The notes under the pieces were generated by a model, which was given only the letters and a program-made list of their open reading frames with translations, made no database searches and was not told the DNA's origin. A DNA stretch of 64,000 bases from Papio anubis (Eukaryota; Chordata; Mammalia; Primates; Cercopithecidae). Location of the stretch: positions 29,284,998 through 29,348,997 of the forward strand of contig NC_044988.1 in assembly GCF_008728515.1 (NCBI RefSeq). The letters are read 5' to 3'. Of this stretch, positions 13,321 through 25,575 are shown piece after piece. The number at the start of each line of letters is the position of its first letter. The stretch's first letter is position 1. Position numbers and translations under genes: made by a program.

Positions 13321-13453
13321 TCTTAACGAAACTATAAAACATTGAATTGAGAGGAATATGGGGGTAGGAGGATGAAAAGGGAAGGCAGGTTAATTCTGTG
13401 GATGCTGAGGACAATGTGCCTCATGAAAAGTGTTCCCATCAGACTGGTGTATT

Positions 13454-13727
13454 TCTTTTTCTTTTTTTTTTTTTTTTTGAGATGGAGTCTTGCACTCGGT
13501 TCACTGCAGCCTCCACCTTCCGGGTTCGAGCAATTCCCCTGCCTCAGCTTCCTGAATAGCTGGGATTACAGGCGCATGCCACCACGCCTGGCTGATTTTT
13601 TGTATTTTAGTAGAGATAGGGTTTCACCTTGTTGGCCAGGATGGTCTCAATCTCCTGACCCTGTGATCTACCTGCCTTGGCCTCCCAAAGTGCTGGGATT
13701 ACAGGCATGAGCCACCACGCCCAGCCC
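13454..13727 (-). mobile_element. Alu SINE with internal deletion
   Basis: A T-run then 'gagatggagtcttgcactcg', followed at once by 'gttcactgcagcctccacct'; about 30 bases near the element's 3' end are missing. Similar flanks (ac/aa 'tggtgtatttct') give a target-site duplication. Confidence 0.92.
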
Positions 13728-15991
13728 AGAATGGTGTATTTCTAGGACATCTACAATGCATCACTCTCTAATAAAAGAAAAATAATAGCCACTTCTTGAC
13801 AGATACCCAAAGGTATGGAGTCCCTTACTAAACCACACTCCAAAGAAATAAGCCTGCAAAATGGGGGAAAGTTGTTTTCCACCTAGAAAGCAGATTCCCT
13901 GCATTTTCTTATTTTCAAATAGTGGGGAGAAACCCTAAGCTGTACATATGACGGAGTGGACTCGTTTCTCCTCTTGCACAGCACCCCCAGCACCTTGTAC
14001 ACCCCATCCCTCCCTAACTCCCAACCACACACTCACCTCCCAAGCGTCTGCAGATCTACATACATATTATCAAGTCTGTACAGAGTACTGAGTGAAATGG
14101 TCACTGTAGCTATGGAAAGGTGAGATTTGCAGGCAGTCTGAAATGTCTCTTGCTAAAGTAGTTCCGATCCTTTCCCCATTTAGAATGAAATACATTCTTC
14201 GTAAATGATTGTGAGGCAGAAAAAGAAAACCACACTGGAAATAGGATTCTAATAAACCAACATGGGGCTCGAACTGGTGAACACATTTCTGAACCATCCC
14301 TATGCAGAAACCACAAGACAAGTAAGAAAAAGAATACCCAGATCACTTAGACCCTTCAAACCACATCCTGGGTTCCAAGGAGAGTGGCTGCGAGTTAGGA
14401 AAGATACGTTTATCCAGTGGACCTTTTGACTCTTTTGTCAATCTCAAGTTTAAGAAAAAATTGTAGAGTAAAAAATTTTGGTTTGGGTCCCTTCCCACCT
14501 TCCCTTGCTTCGTCACTTTCCTTAAGCCTCTAAGCATCCAGATCTTCCCCACAGCAGTGCTTCCCGGTCAGTGATTACCCTCTCCTCTTTTTATCTCTTT
14601 TCTTCACGCGCACCTTCAGTCCATAAATCCAAGCTTTTTGTAAGGAAGGAGGGTGAGTAAACTAATTCATACTAAGGTGAGAGTGAATTATATATAAACC
14701 TCTTAATATATTAAATCTACTAAGCAGTGTTTCAGAAGGAAATTTGCTAACATGGACATCTTACTTGAAAAAATTTCAGTTGGTTCAACAAAGTATGGTT
14801 TAGAAATCATTTTCTATCAGGATTGGGGAGAGATTTTTTTTTTTCTTAAAGCAGTTAGGTTTCCCCAGCAGATTTTGAACACTTGAATATTTGTGATTCT
14901 TTCCTATGGGAATCTGATCTGGATGAGACTGAAGACCTTAAACCCTCTAGCTTTCCCTTTGGGTCTTTTGCTGTCGAAAACTAGTTGGACTTAAACAAGT
15001 TAAGTGTGTTTTAAGGATGGCTCCTTTCACCCATTTCTAAAAGCTAGCATTCTTGAGGTTCTGCTTTATTTAGCAGAAGGAATACTGGTTTTCCAATCTC
15101 TCACTCAAAAGGAACTTTTACTTATCTCATAAAAAAGAGTGGGATGGAGATTAATGTAATAGAAAAGATATACTACAAATATCATGGCAGCTGTATTTAA
15201 TCAATTCATGTTCAAAGATAAATTAGTAGTAGTAATAGGAGTTGTGCTGTATAAAATCACCATATCTCATGTTCAAATTGCAGATTATCAGTTGAAAAAG
15301 CATGAATTGTTTTCCCCCCGAAAGAAATCTTTTAAAGTGGTACCATAAGAGACATTAAGGCTGGCTATTGTTTTATTTCTCTCTCTCTTTCTGTCATTTG
15401 ATTTCTGACTTTGAGTGGATTTTTTTAATATTACCAAATCATAGAGAAAGAATATTGGATCATTTATTGTAGAGTTTTTAAACAATTTGATACCATTGTG
15501 TTTCTGGCGTCGTAACTGCATTTGCTATTTGGGAGGGGTGTAGAGGTCCCTGATGTTCAGTGTACAATACCAGCATTTATACAAAACATTGCAGCCTGGC
15601 CTGTGGAGGACAGGGGTTACTAAGGGGCAAGCTGCTGCTTGCGATAATACCCCCAGTGCCTCCTTCTAATCTTGCACCGTTTCCCAGGGCAGACAGCCTT
15701 GTGGGGCTCTGACTGGTGCCCTGGAACATGTTTCACCTTCCATTTTTCTTGCTCTGATTTCTGAAGACAGAATGTTCTCTTCACCCTACACATCAGGAGT
15801 TTTCCTTCTGTTTTCATTTTTCACTGGTTCCTTTGTGAATTTGCACTTTGATCTAACCTAAAACATTGGAAACAGGAATAAACACAAATAATGGCATGAG
15901 GCCGTGGCCACAGAATGACAAGACAGGACACAGCAAATAAATAGAATGAGAAGGCGCATAAATTTCTATTTATTTATTTACTTCCTTATTT

Positions 15992-16283
15992 CTTGAGACA
16001 GGGTCTCATTCTGTCACCCAGGCTGGAGTGCAGTGGCATGATCATAGCTCACTGCAGCCTTGAACTCCTGGGCTCAAGTGATCCTCCAGCCTCAGCCTTC
16101 TGAGTAGCTGGGATTACAGGCACACACCACCATGCCTGGCTAAGTAAAAAAAAAAAAAATTCTTTTGTACAGATGGGGTCTCACTATGTTCCCCAGGCTA
16201 GTCTCGAACTCCTGGGCTCAAACAGTCCTCCTGCCTTGACCTCCCAAAGTGCTGGGATTATAGGCCTGAGCCACTGCGCTCAA
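15992..16283 (-). mobile_element. Alu SINE, old (J-like)
   Basis: 'ttgagacagggtctcattct' to 'gagccactgcgctcaact', with a middle poly-A between the monomers. 'catgatcatagctcactgca' is typical of AluJ. Confidence 0.92.
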
Positions 16284-16455
16284 CTCCTTCCCATTCTAAA
16301 AAGTGTCTAAGACAGTTATGGAGATTATATAATAAGGTATAAAATTTCTGAGTGAAAGGAAAATGAGAGAGAAATAAATGTAAATGTGTATGCGGTTAAT
16401 ATGTACACAGAATGTTTCGTAAGTCCTTTGACGGTTCCTTTAAAAATCACCTGCA

Positions 16456-16770
16456 GGCCAGGCACAGTGGCTCATGCCTGTAATCCCAGCAGTTTGGTAG
16501 GCTGAGGTGGGCAGATCACTTGAGGTCAGGAGTTCAAGACCAACCTGGCCGACATGGTGAAACCCTGTCTCTACTAAAAATACAAAAATTAGCCAGATGT
16601 GGTAGCATGCACCTGTAGTCCCAGCTACTTAGGAGGCTGAAGCAGGAGAATGGCGTGAACCCGGGAAGTGGAGGTTGCAGTGAGCTGAGATCACGCCATT
16701 GCACTCCAGCCTGGGTGACAGAGGGAGACTCCATCTCAAAGAGAAACAACAACAACAACAACAACAACAG
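16456..16770 (+). mobile_element. Alu SINE with (CAA)n tail
   Basis: Full Alu ending 'ctccatctcaaagagaaa' followed by a (CAA)n microsatellite at about 16747-16768 that grew from the tail. Confidence 0.93.
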
Positions 16771-16882
16771 CAAAAACACCTGCAAATTTGAGCTGCCTAG
16801 CAGCCAAGCAAAAAAGGGAATCACAACGATAAGATTCATATGTCTGCCAATTTAAAAACAAATCAGTTCTCTTGGATCAGTG

Positions 16883-17360
16883 CTTCTCAAACCGGAATGT
16901 ACATTTGAGACACCTGGTGCATGTTAAAATGTAGGTTCTGATCTAGCAGGTCCATGGTGCATTTCTTTTTTTTTTTTTTTTTTTTTGAGATGGAGTCTCG
17001 CTCTGTCACCCAGGCTGGAGTGCAGTGGCCGAATCTCAGCTCACTGCAAGCTCCGCCTCCCAGATTTACGCCATTCTCCTGCCTCAGCCTCCCGAGTAGC
17101 TGGGACTACAGGCGTCCGCCACGTCACCCGGCTAGTTTTTTGTATTTTTTTAGTAGAGACGGGTTTCACTGCAGCAACAGGGATGCTCGCATCTCCTGAC
17201 CTCGGGTGATCTCGCCCGCCTGCCTCCCAGCCGGGATTACAGGCTTGAGCCACCACCGCCTCCATGGTGCATTTCTAACTGACTCCCAGGCAGTGCTATG
17301 CTGATGCTGATGCTGACGTTGATGCTGCTACTCCCTGGACCGCCCTTTGAGTAGTAAAAG
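16883..17360 (+). mobile_element. MER5-like hAT fossil interrupted by a young Alu
   Basis: 'cagtgcttctcaaaccggaa' to 'taaaatgtaggttctgatct' and then, after the Alu, 'cccaggcagtgctatgctga' form one short hAT-Charlie (MER5A-like) element. The Alu at 16967-17260 split it. Confidence 0.6.
16967..17260 (-). mobile_element. Young Alu (AluY/AluYR-like), 16-bp target-site duplication
   Basis: The 16 bases tccatggtgcatttct flank it exactly at 16951-16966 and 17261-17276. 'ggcttgagccac' (reverse of gtggctcaagcc) and 'ggctagttttttgta' are bases I associate with Old World monkey AluYR. Bases 17168-17230 are scrambled compared with any Alu consensus, suggesting local sequence error. Confidence 0.9.
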
Positions 17361-17494
17361 TTTAGCTCACTCAAACAAAACCTCATAGTTTGTTTGGAGT
17401 AACATCCCTTTAGCTCTTTAGCCCTTGTAAATATTATAAGACTACATTACAATAAAGTTCTGGTGAGTCTAATTGTTGACCAGAGAGATTGTTT

Positions 17495-17680
17495 ACTTCA
17501 GAGCACCTGGATTTGAATCGTGCTATGCCACCTGCTGCTGTCTTACCTGGTACAAGTTAATGCATTCTCCTCGCATCTCAGTTTAATCATTTTCTGAATG
17601 AGACTAACAGTAGTACCTGTCATAGATGCTTGTCACAGTGCCTTCATAGAGTAAGAATGAAATAATGTTAGCTATTTTTT
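17495..17680 (+). mobile_element. MIR SINE
   Basis: 'acctggatttgaatcgtgct' through 'gagactaacagtagtacctg' follows the MIR consensus at old-repeat divergence. Confidence 0.7.
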
Positions 17681-18272
17681 ATTGTTACATTTAAAATAGG
17701 TTTTGCTGGCAGTGAAATATGAATGATAAATTAAAAAATCATCTCCTCAACTCTTTTCCTTTCATACTTAAAATAATGTATCTAGATTTGCAATTTCATT
17801 CTGAATCCTTGAATAAAAGACACCAGATAATCAGAAGATATTACTGACATTAGTAGGCATTTGAAGTTCACTTTTAGTGGATGGAATCAACTGTTTGGCT
17901 GTAACAAATCATTATGGTATGCGCACCAACCTTTTCCGGTAGTTTTTGAATGCCAGCATCTTTGTTCATGCAGTTGGCTTTGCTGCATTTCCACTTCAGT
18001 AAATAGGTCATCAATTTCTTGGCTCTGTCTTTGCAAAAATAATAAATAAAATAAAATAAAAACTACAGAGGGTGAATTTTAAAACACAAATAAAGAAAAA
18101 GAAATTACTTTGAAATTGCCAAAATTATTAGCTTATAGATTGTCAGGAAAAAAAAACAGAGCTTTTTATTTATAAATCTGGTTCAGTGGTGGTATATCAG
18201 AATTGCATGTTGCTAGTAGTTTGCTATCAATCCAATGCTTGTGTTTCAAGCTATTAAAGAATGAATAAAATA

Positions 18273-18570
18273 GGCCAGGTACGGTGGCTAATGCCTGTAA
18301 TCCCAACATTTTGGGAGGCCAAGGTGGGCGGATCACTTGAGGTCAGGAGTTCAAGACCAGCCTGGTCAACATGGTGAAACCCTGTCTCTACTAAAAATAT
18401 AAAAATTAGCCAGGCCTGGTGGTGTGCTCCTGCAGTCCCAGCTACTTGGGAGGCTGAAGCAGGAGAATTGCTTGAAGCTGGGAGGTGGAGGTTGCAGTTA
18501 GCCGAGATCACGCTACTGCACTCCAGCCTGGGCAACAGAGCAAGACTCCATCTCAAAAAAAAAAAAAAAA
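18273..18570 (+). mobile_element. Alu SINE with target-site duplication
   Basis: Complete dimer. The bases gaataaaata occur at 18263-18272 and directly after the A-tail at 18571-18580. Confidence 0.94.
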
Positions 18571-19075
18571 GAATAAAATAGAAACACCGATTTTTTTGAT
18601 ATTTTATACCTTCCCCCAAATATCCATACCCAAGGCATTTTTAAGATTTCCCTAAGCTGGAAGCAGCAGACCACATGTTATTTAAAACATATTAAGATGT
18701 ACCTACTGCCTCCTGTATTATGTATATTTTCTATATAATTTTATAACAATCTGCAAAGTAGCAGGAAAAAACTTTCGCCTTCAGATTAAACTCAGAAGAG
18801 TTGCCATTGGCTAACTGAAAACCTTTGTATTTGATAAGCATTTAATTAAAAATTTATTAATTTTGGTTTTGAGGTTTTACTTTTCATATTTTTAGAACCA
18901 ATAACTTTTTGTGGAATCCTAAGTTGTTCATCGATCCTAGGTGCAGTGTTTGTCATCCTGAGAGCTTAAATGGCCCTGCCAAAACCTCAACCTCAGCTCA
19001 GAGTAGGAAATTGTCAAATACTCAGTAACTGGTAAGCAAATGGATTTCAGTCACTAAATGGAACTGGGGGAATGG

Positions 19076-19368
19076 AGGCTTGGGCTTGTAATCTTAGCAC
19101 TTTGGGAGGCCCAGGCATGAGGACCACTTGAGCCCACGAGTTCGAGACCAGCCTGGGTAACATGGGAAGATTTCACCTCTACAAAAAGCAAAAAAAAAAA
19201 ATTAGTCAGGCATTGTGGTGGCTTGCACCTGTAGTCCCAGAAACTTAGGAGGCTGAGGTGGAGGATTGCTTGAGCCCAGAAAGTTGAGGCTGCGGTGAGC
19301 TGTGATCACGCCACTGCACTCTAGCCCAAGCAAAAGAGCATAGACTCTATCTGCAAAAAAAAAAAAAA
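19076..19368 (+). mobile_element. Alu SINE, old (J-like)
   Basis: 'gaggcttgggcttgtaatct' to an A-tail at 19354-19368. Diverged, with an A-run between the monomers. Confidence 0.88.
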
Positions 19369-20608
19369 AGAGGCTGTGAGAGAGGAAGGCAGGGGAATGT
19401 TAATCAGAGAGATATATAGAGTCTGGGAGAGACTGAAAGAGAGGCAGAGAGAAATACACAAATTAAAGACACAGACTGAGAGAAATGGAAAAATGAAGAG
19501 AGGATCTCGGAGAGATTGATTGACTTCCCAGGTAACATACAATATCTCACAATCCTGCAGAGTGTTTAAAGTTGCATTTTAAAAGGCACTCAGTTGGTTC
19601 ACACAATCCTGGTAAGAAGATCATCTTAATTAGTATCATATTTTGTAGTTTTCAAAGCAGTTCTTAGGCATCATTGCATTTCAGAATTGGCTCTAGCCCT
19701 TTTATTACAGGTGATGAAATTGACTTGTTCACCTTACATTTGTAGAGCATTTTGCAATTTTTTGAAGGACATTTCCACCCATTATCTAATCACAAGTCTC
19801 CATAAATCCCATCTCCCCTGGTATAAAAGCAACTTAAATTACAGGTGCTACTGAGATTCACAATGCAGCCCACAAAATCAGCAAATATTTTTTCTTTGTT
19901 TCCTCCTTTTTTAAAAAAGGTGTATATTTGACATTACTACTTTGTTTTGGCCTGCATATTGAAATAACAAAAATAAAACCAAAATTGACACCAATTTTAT
20001 TTCAAAATAAAATCTACTTTTTTCACTTTCCCACATCATCTTCTAGCTGCTAGCCTTCATGCATATTCAATTTTTGCATATTTACAGCCCTGTCAAAGAT
20101 AAAATTTTATTTTCTGCATTTTCACTCAACATTATACACTGAGTATTGGCTCATCTCAGTCCCACTTTCAAAGAGATACCCAGGAAATAGAAGCAACAAG
20201 GGTTATTCGACCTTAAACAACTACCGATGATACTCTGGCTCTCTTTGGGATTTTTAAGGCCCTGTAAGTAAAATATTATCAGATTACAGAAGGCTTGGGA
20301 TTCTGGCTTTATCACATGACTGATTGGTCCTCCATGTTCTCCTTGGCAGATGTGGGAATCAGTGACACAATGTTTTTTACTCAAAACATGGTTTAGCTTA
20401 CCATCACCAGGAATGGCCAATGCATATACATTCGCACTGTGAAGGTTTATTTGCACCTCCACTCTTCTTAACCAGGCTTTTTCACAGAAGAAATAACCCC
20501 AACTTCATGAACCCTATTCCCATGACCTATTTGCCAATCTGTTAAAATAATGGCCAACTCAAATGATCAGTAATGATTGACTCACCATGACATCATCCAT
20601 CACCTTTG

Positions 20609-21055
20609 TCACTGGAAGCCCATTTGCCTTGAAGAGTGCTGCATCTTCCGACTTTGCTCCAGCAACTTCAGCTCCTCATTAAATCCCTCCCTGTAGGTCA
20701 TCCCTGCAACCAGTTGACACTGGAGCTCAGCAGCCTGCTGAGGGGGGCCTTCACCCCTCTTGTTGAGCTGCTCCTCTCTCCTCTCAAAGCCCTCTTTCCT
20801 TCTCTCCTGCTGGCTGACCTAGAAGCTCAGCTAAAGAGGTGTTCGAGGTGTCCAGTTGCTTAAACAGGTGGCCCGTGTGCTTTTTGCTGTAACTCACTTG
20901 CTCCTTGAGCTCAGCTCCAAGCTGTAGAAGACCATGGGAGAGCACATTGATGTCATCTGGGGAATAAGTAACAGGGTCAGGTTTCTCTGTTTGTTTCCTT
21001 GCACCAGATAAAGAGTAGGATAAACTTGGGAGAAGCCAAAGTGATGTTTTTGCAT
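20609..21055 (-). pseudogene. ANGPTL3/4/8-family relic nested antisense in DOCK8
   Basis: Read on the minus strand, an ATG at 21055-21053 is followed, after one extra A in an A-run, by a hydrophobic signal-peptide-like stretch (KTSLWLLPSLSYSLSGA). Next comes DDINVLSHGLLQLG at 20957-20916 and ELKEQV. Human ANGPTL3 has DDVKILANGLLQLG and ANGPTL4 has NVLAHGLLQLG at this place, part of the segment that inhibits lipoprotein lipase (recalled from memory). The frame goes on to SLAELLGQ, close to TIELLGQ of ANGPTL8, and meets TGA at 20786-20784. A second frame, entered near 20797, stays open to TGA at 20611-20609. It reads FERREEQLNK, AAELQCQL and TYREGFNEELKLLEQ, a coiled-coil pattern; ANGPTL8 has AYREFEVLK. 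No fibrinogen-like domain was found at lower coordinates, as expected for an ANGPTL8-type protein or a fragment. A palindromic GGTTAACC (21085-21092) lies just upstream, weakly HNF1-like. ANGPTL3 and ANGPTL8 are nested antisense in DOCK7 and DOCK6, so this position is what common descent predicts. Two frame breaks make it a pseudogene here, unless they are sequence errors. Confidence 0.8.
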
Positions 21056-22538
21056 TGTGGCTTTGAATGATTTCCAGGTCCCTTGGTTAACCTATTCTCA
21101 GCAAAGGAAATAGAAGATGGTCCCAAGATGGTAAGAGCAGAGTGTTTGGCTAAAAATTTGATCTAAAAATGACCAGATTCCACAGATTAACCCCAGAGCT
21201 GCTCAATTACAGCAGTTTAAAAATAAGTTGAGGGCTCGTTGCTAAATCAGTGGAAAGAATTTGGAGTTTCCAAAATAGTTTGTAATCAAGAAAAGCCATC
21301 TGACAGGGCCTTGGAGGGGAAATTGCTGATGAATAGCAAATGCCCAGTTCTCTATGTGGTGATATATGTGACTGAAGAAAACCGCTTTTGTCCACATTTG
21401 GAGAAAGATAAGATTATACTAAATGCCTAGCACAGACACTGGACCTTCAGTTACTTAGAAAACTTTCAAAATAACTTTGCCATAACAAGTGGCAAATTAT
21501 TAAGGTCATGGGCTGTCCTCTCAAAAATACTTAGATAACATGATTCTCTGGCTAGTATGAGACGCTTAATTGATCACATATGAAGCATATGAGCCTGTTT
21601 ATCAGTTCGTTAATAATTATTCTTATCTGGCTTGGACTCCGGGTTACTGGCCACGCAGGCAGATCTTCCCTCCCAAAAGAAAACATTATAATTCTTTTGT
21701 ATTCATTTCTTTAAAAGCATGCAGATTTAACAAAACATATTACTTAGCACTCTTACTGATTTAGAAATACGATGACCCTTAGGAAATGCATCTCCTTAAA
21801 AGAAATTCCAGGCAAACTCATTTACCCTTCCTGGGAGTTAGTTTCCTGGCCTTCAAAAAATGGGATGTTGGACCAAATTATCTTGAGTTTCCTTCCAGCT
21901 GTGTGCTCGGTGGGGAGTGCTGGCAATGTGGAGCAGGACACTGAATATCTGTGGTGGTGATGTTCGGATACAGGGGTGAGCAACCCCTTTGGAAGCAATG
22001 GGCAAAATTGCTGAGCAGTGGGGGGGGTGCACGGGAATGGGTGGTGGTGCCCTGGTATTGGAGTGTAAGAGACGAGTGTGGTGAGAGCAGTCTGGCAGGG
22101 CTACTACTGTTACGATTTACACAGTCCCTTTCATCCAGCTACTTCAAAGCACCTTCACAAACTTTGGCTCATTATGCCTTCAAACACAGCATTCAAGAAA
22201 GGTTGATTGGCATCTTTTAATTAATTCAAAGATGATGAAGCTAAGCATTACAGAATATAAAGGGATTCTTCCAAAAGTATGCTGCACTGTAGAGGGGCAA
22301 GATATATCAAGTGTTCACCACAGCTTTCTAACTGAAACAAGGAAATAACCTAAACACTTATTTTTAGAGGAGACCAGTGTAAATTATGGCATATTCACAA
22401 CATGCAATGATATGCACCCATTAAAATCATGTTTATTGAAAACAGTCACATTGGGGAAATGGTCATAACTGAACAATATTTGGTGGCGTAAGAAAAGATA
22501 AAGCTTTGTACATACAGTATGACAAAAATGTTTAATGT

Positions 22539-22847
22539 GGCCGGGCATAGTGACTTACGCCTATAATTCCAGTACTGTGGGAGGCCAAGGCAGGAGTATC
22601 ACTGAAGGCCAGGAGTTCAAGACCAGCCTGGGCACCATAGTGAGACCCTGTCTCTACAAAAAATTTAAAAATTACCCAGGTGTCCTGATGCATGCCTACT
22701 ATTGTAGCTACTTGGGCGGCTGAGGCTGGAGGATCACTGGAGCCCAGGAGGTCAAGGCTGCAGTAAGCCGTGATCACACCACTGCACTCTAGCCTGGACA
22801 ACAGAGTGAGATCCTGTCCTGTCTCAAAAATTGGAAAAAAAAAAAAA
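22539..22847 (+). mobile_element. Alu SINE, old
   Basis: 'ggccgggcatagtgacttac' to an A-tail ending about 22847. Both monomers present, diverged. Confidence 0.9.
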
Positions 22848-23074
22848 GTTTCATGTGTAGAGGGGAAAAGGCTAAATGGAAATGTGTTAAAGTCTTAACA
22901 GTGATCCTCCTCAGTGCAGTGGTATAGTGGGTGGTTGCTATGCTTTTCTTTATACTTTTATGTACTTCTAAGTTATGCAAGGTTAAAAAAAATGGGCACA
23001 CATGACTTTCATAATCATCTCTGAATATGATAATCATATGATTATGAAAGAGGGAGTGTGTATGTGAAAGTGGA

Positions 23075-23490
23075 ATGGACCAATTAAATAGAATGGTAGG
23101 GAAGACCTCAGAAGATATGACATATGAGCTAACTCCAAAGATGAGAAGAACCAGTCATTTAGTGAATGGAGAAGCACTCTGGGGAACAGAGGCATGAAGG
23201 AAGGAAGAAGTTTGGAATGTTCTAGGTTTTGAAAAAAGGCCAGCATGGGAGAATGGTGAGAGAGAAGGTCAGAGCCATTGCCAAGGGCAAGGTCATGTAG
23301 GACCCGTGATAAAAAGTTTGGGAAACCCTTGTAGGGGCCTGACATAATTTATTTTACATTTTTGAAAGATCCTTCTGACCAATATATGAAGAACATTGTA
23401 AGAGGCAAGTGTAGAAGCCAAGATCTATTGAGAAGGCGTTGCAGGGGTCCAGGTGAGAATGAGGGTGGTTCGGAGTGGAGAGACAGGGAC
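23075..23490 (+). mobile_element. L2-like LINE fragment
   Basis: 'gacatatgagctaactccaa' through 'gaagcactctggggaacaga' and 'ggtcatgtaggacccgtgat' follows the usual L2 3' region. Diverged; boundaries are approximate. Confidence 0.5.
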
Positions 23491-23804
23491 AAGGTAGGTT
23501 GGAGTGTGGGTCTGACTTGCTAGCCGTGTGGAGGAAATAATTATCATAATAACTATCACTTATGTTTTTAGAGGGCCATGTAACTGCAGGATGTTTTCAA
23601 TGTTCACATTTATAGGTTTACAGACTTTGTACTTGATAAGGTACAGAAGTAAATCATTTGTCGTAAATCATGCGTTTAGAAGCATATGCCATGCTTCTAT
23701 TATAGTAATGATAATAATAGAAGTCTACTGCTAGTCATAAAACTTATCTGTTCAGAGAAGGCTTTTTTTTTCTTTTTTCCAAAGAAGTCTTCTAGGTTTC
23801 AGTT

Positions 23805-23965
23805 GTTGCTCATTAATGGTCACCACAGCCCTTTGAGGTCGGCACAATTATGCTTTGGATAAGCTTTGGAAAAGCTAAGTAACTTGCCAAAGGCCATGCA
23901 GCTAACAGAAGCAAAAGCAGAATTCGAATCTCAGCTCTCTGCCTCCAGAGGGAACACCTTTTACC
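23805..23965 (-). mobile_element. MIR SINE
   Basis: 'aagtaacttgccaaaggcca' and 'gaattcgaatctcagctctc' match the reverse complement of MIR. Confidence 0.7.
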
Positions 23966-25144
23966 CCTCTCTGATACGACCGCTCCACAGACATTAGCTC
24001 TGCTTTTTTGATTGGTGGCAGTGGAGATGAACAGAAGTGAACAGTAAGCAGAGAGGGGTCTGCACCCCACACACATCCCTGCACCCCAACTGTAAACTGC
24101 CATCATCATTTACTGTATCCACGTCCACTCCTGACAGCATCAGCGGCTCAGTCGTATCCACCTGCATCAGGGTTTTAGGCTGCCTCAGTTTAGACAGAGT
24201 AAGATTTGGGAAGTGCTGCTAAGGCAGCCAATGGTTGAGTAGAAACAGCACTGTACTGGATCTCTACCTGCTCTGTGGCTCATTCACCATGTGTCTCATC
24301 TTTAAAAGTTAGGGCTCAGTCTAGGTGCCTCCTGGCCTGAGCACCCCAGAATTCTATGCTAATCCCTTTAGTGTGACATGGCCTGTCGTCTACTTTTCTG
24401 GGAAGACCATCTACACCTCACTGATATTTGAAGCTCATTGAGTATTGTCATATATCAACCCAGAAAGTCACAGGGTACAGCAGCTCAGACTCGCTCCCAG
24501 CACCAGGCCACCCCTATTCTGCCTCTGGGGAGTCACCCAAAATAGAGAGATGGGGGTAAAATAAGACCTAGGAATGCTATTTATTTGCCTCCACGGTCTT
24601 TGAACTTGCACATCCAATGTAACGGCTCCTGTGTGTTCTTGATTGTTCCAATTATCATTTTTCCTCTCGAATACCTGAGAGCATTCACTATTTTGCAAGA
24701 GATTTGAGTAGAGAATCCCTGTGCCCTAACTTTTTCCTTGATGTGGGATGTTCTTCTGTAACTAAGTAAGTTTATCTCGACGTTTCCCCCAGGTAATTTC
24801 TCAGAATGTTAAATTCATAAAATGTGCCATGAAAGGATAAATAAATGGAAGGAGTTCTGAGGTCAAAACATTTGGGGAAAGAAGAGTCTTTCTCCTTCTA
24901 AGGCATTCTCAGTGCATAGTAACCTGTTTATCTCGCTTCGCCCTGGTCTTTCCCAACCACTTTTGCTTAACCCCCCACCTTCCCCACACACTTGTTAACA
25001 CTTTGCAGAACACTAAGGCTCTGTGAGATGGGCTGGGAAATGCAGGTTGACATGCCACTGTTAACACCTAGACAATTAAGGCAAACTTGTCCCTGAGAGA
25101 TGTCAGGATAGCACAGTGTGAAAAGGCCATGCTTATCAGGGCTC

Positions 25145-25395
25145 TTATCTGAGAGAATACAGTGGTTACAAGCATGACTCTGGAACTAGACAGTCTGGGT
25201 TCAATTCCCAGCTCTGCCATTTAGTTATATAATAGGGGGTGTCTTACCTAACATCTCTGTATCTCGTTTGTTCCTCACTTGTGACATGGGGATGATGACA
25301 ATGATAATAGTACCTACCTATAGGATAGCTATGAGAATTAAACAAATTAATAAATATGAAGTATTTGGAACATTGGCCTGACTCAGGATAAGGCC
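25145..25395 (+). mobile_element. MIR SINE
   Basis: 'ctggaactagacagtctggg' to 'gatgatgacaatgataatag' and 'gagaattaaacaaattaata' follow the MIR consensus in order. Confidence 0.8.
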
Positions 25396-25439
25396 TGTTT
25401 AAATGTTAGTATCATTATTGTTTCTTCAAGCCAGGAATA

Positions 25440-25575
25440 TACTTCATCAGTTATGTATACACTCATTCCTTCATTCAACAAATAGTTACTTAGTACTACT
25501 ATGTCCCAGGCACTATTCTAGCCGTTGGAGATACATCAGTGAATCAGAAACATCAGAGAAAAACCCCTGGCCTTG
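25440..25575 (+). mobile_element. L2-like 3' fragment
   Basis: 'cattccttcattcaacaaat', 'ccaggcactattctagccgt' and 'ggaacttacattttagtgga' are hallmarks of this common old repeat. Confidence 0.6.

Noticed and set aside
20151..20462. Minus-strand open frame just downstream of the ANGPTL-like relic as a possible next exon
   Set aside because: No coiled-coil or fibrinogen-like motif (no GGWW or W..C pattern) was seen, and no convincing splice pair links it to the relic.
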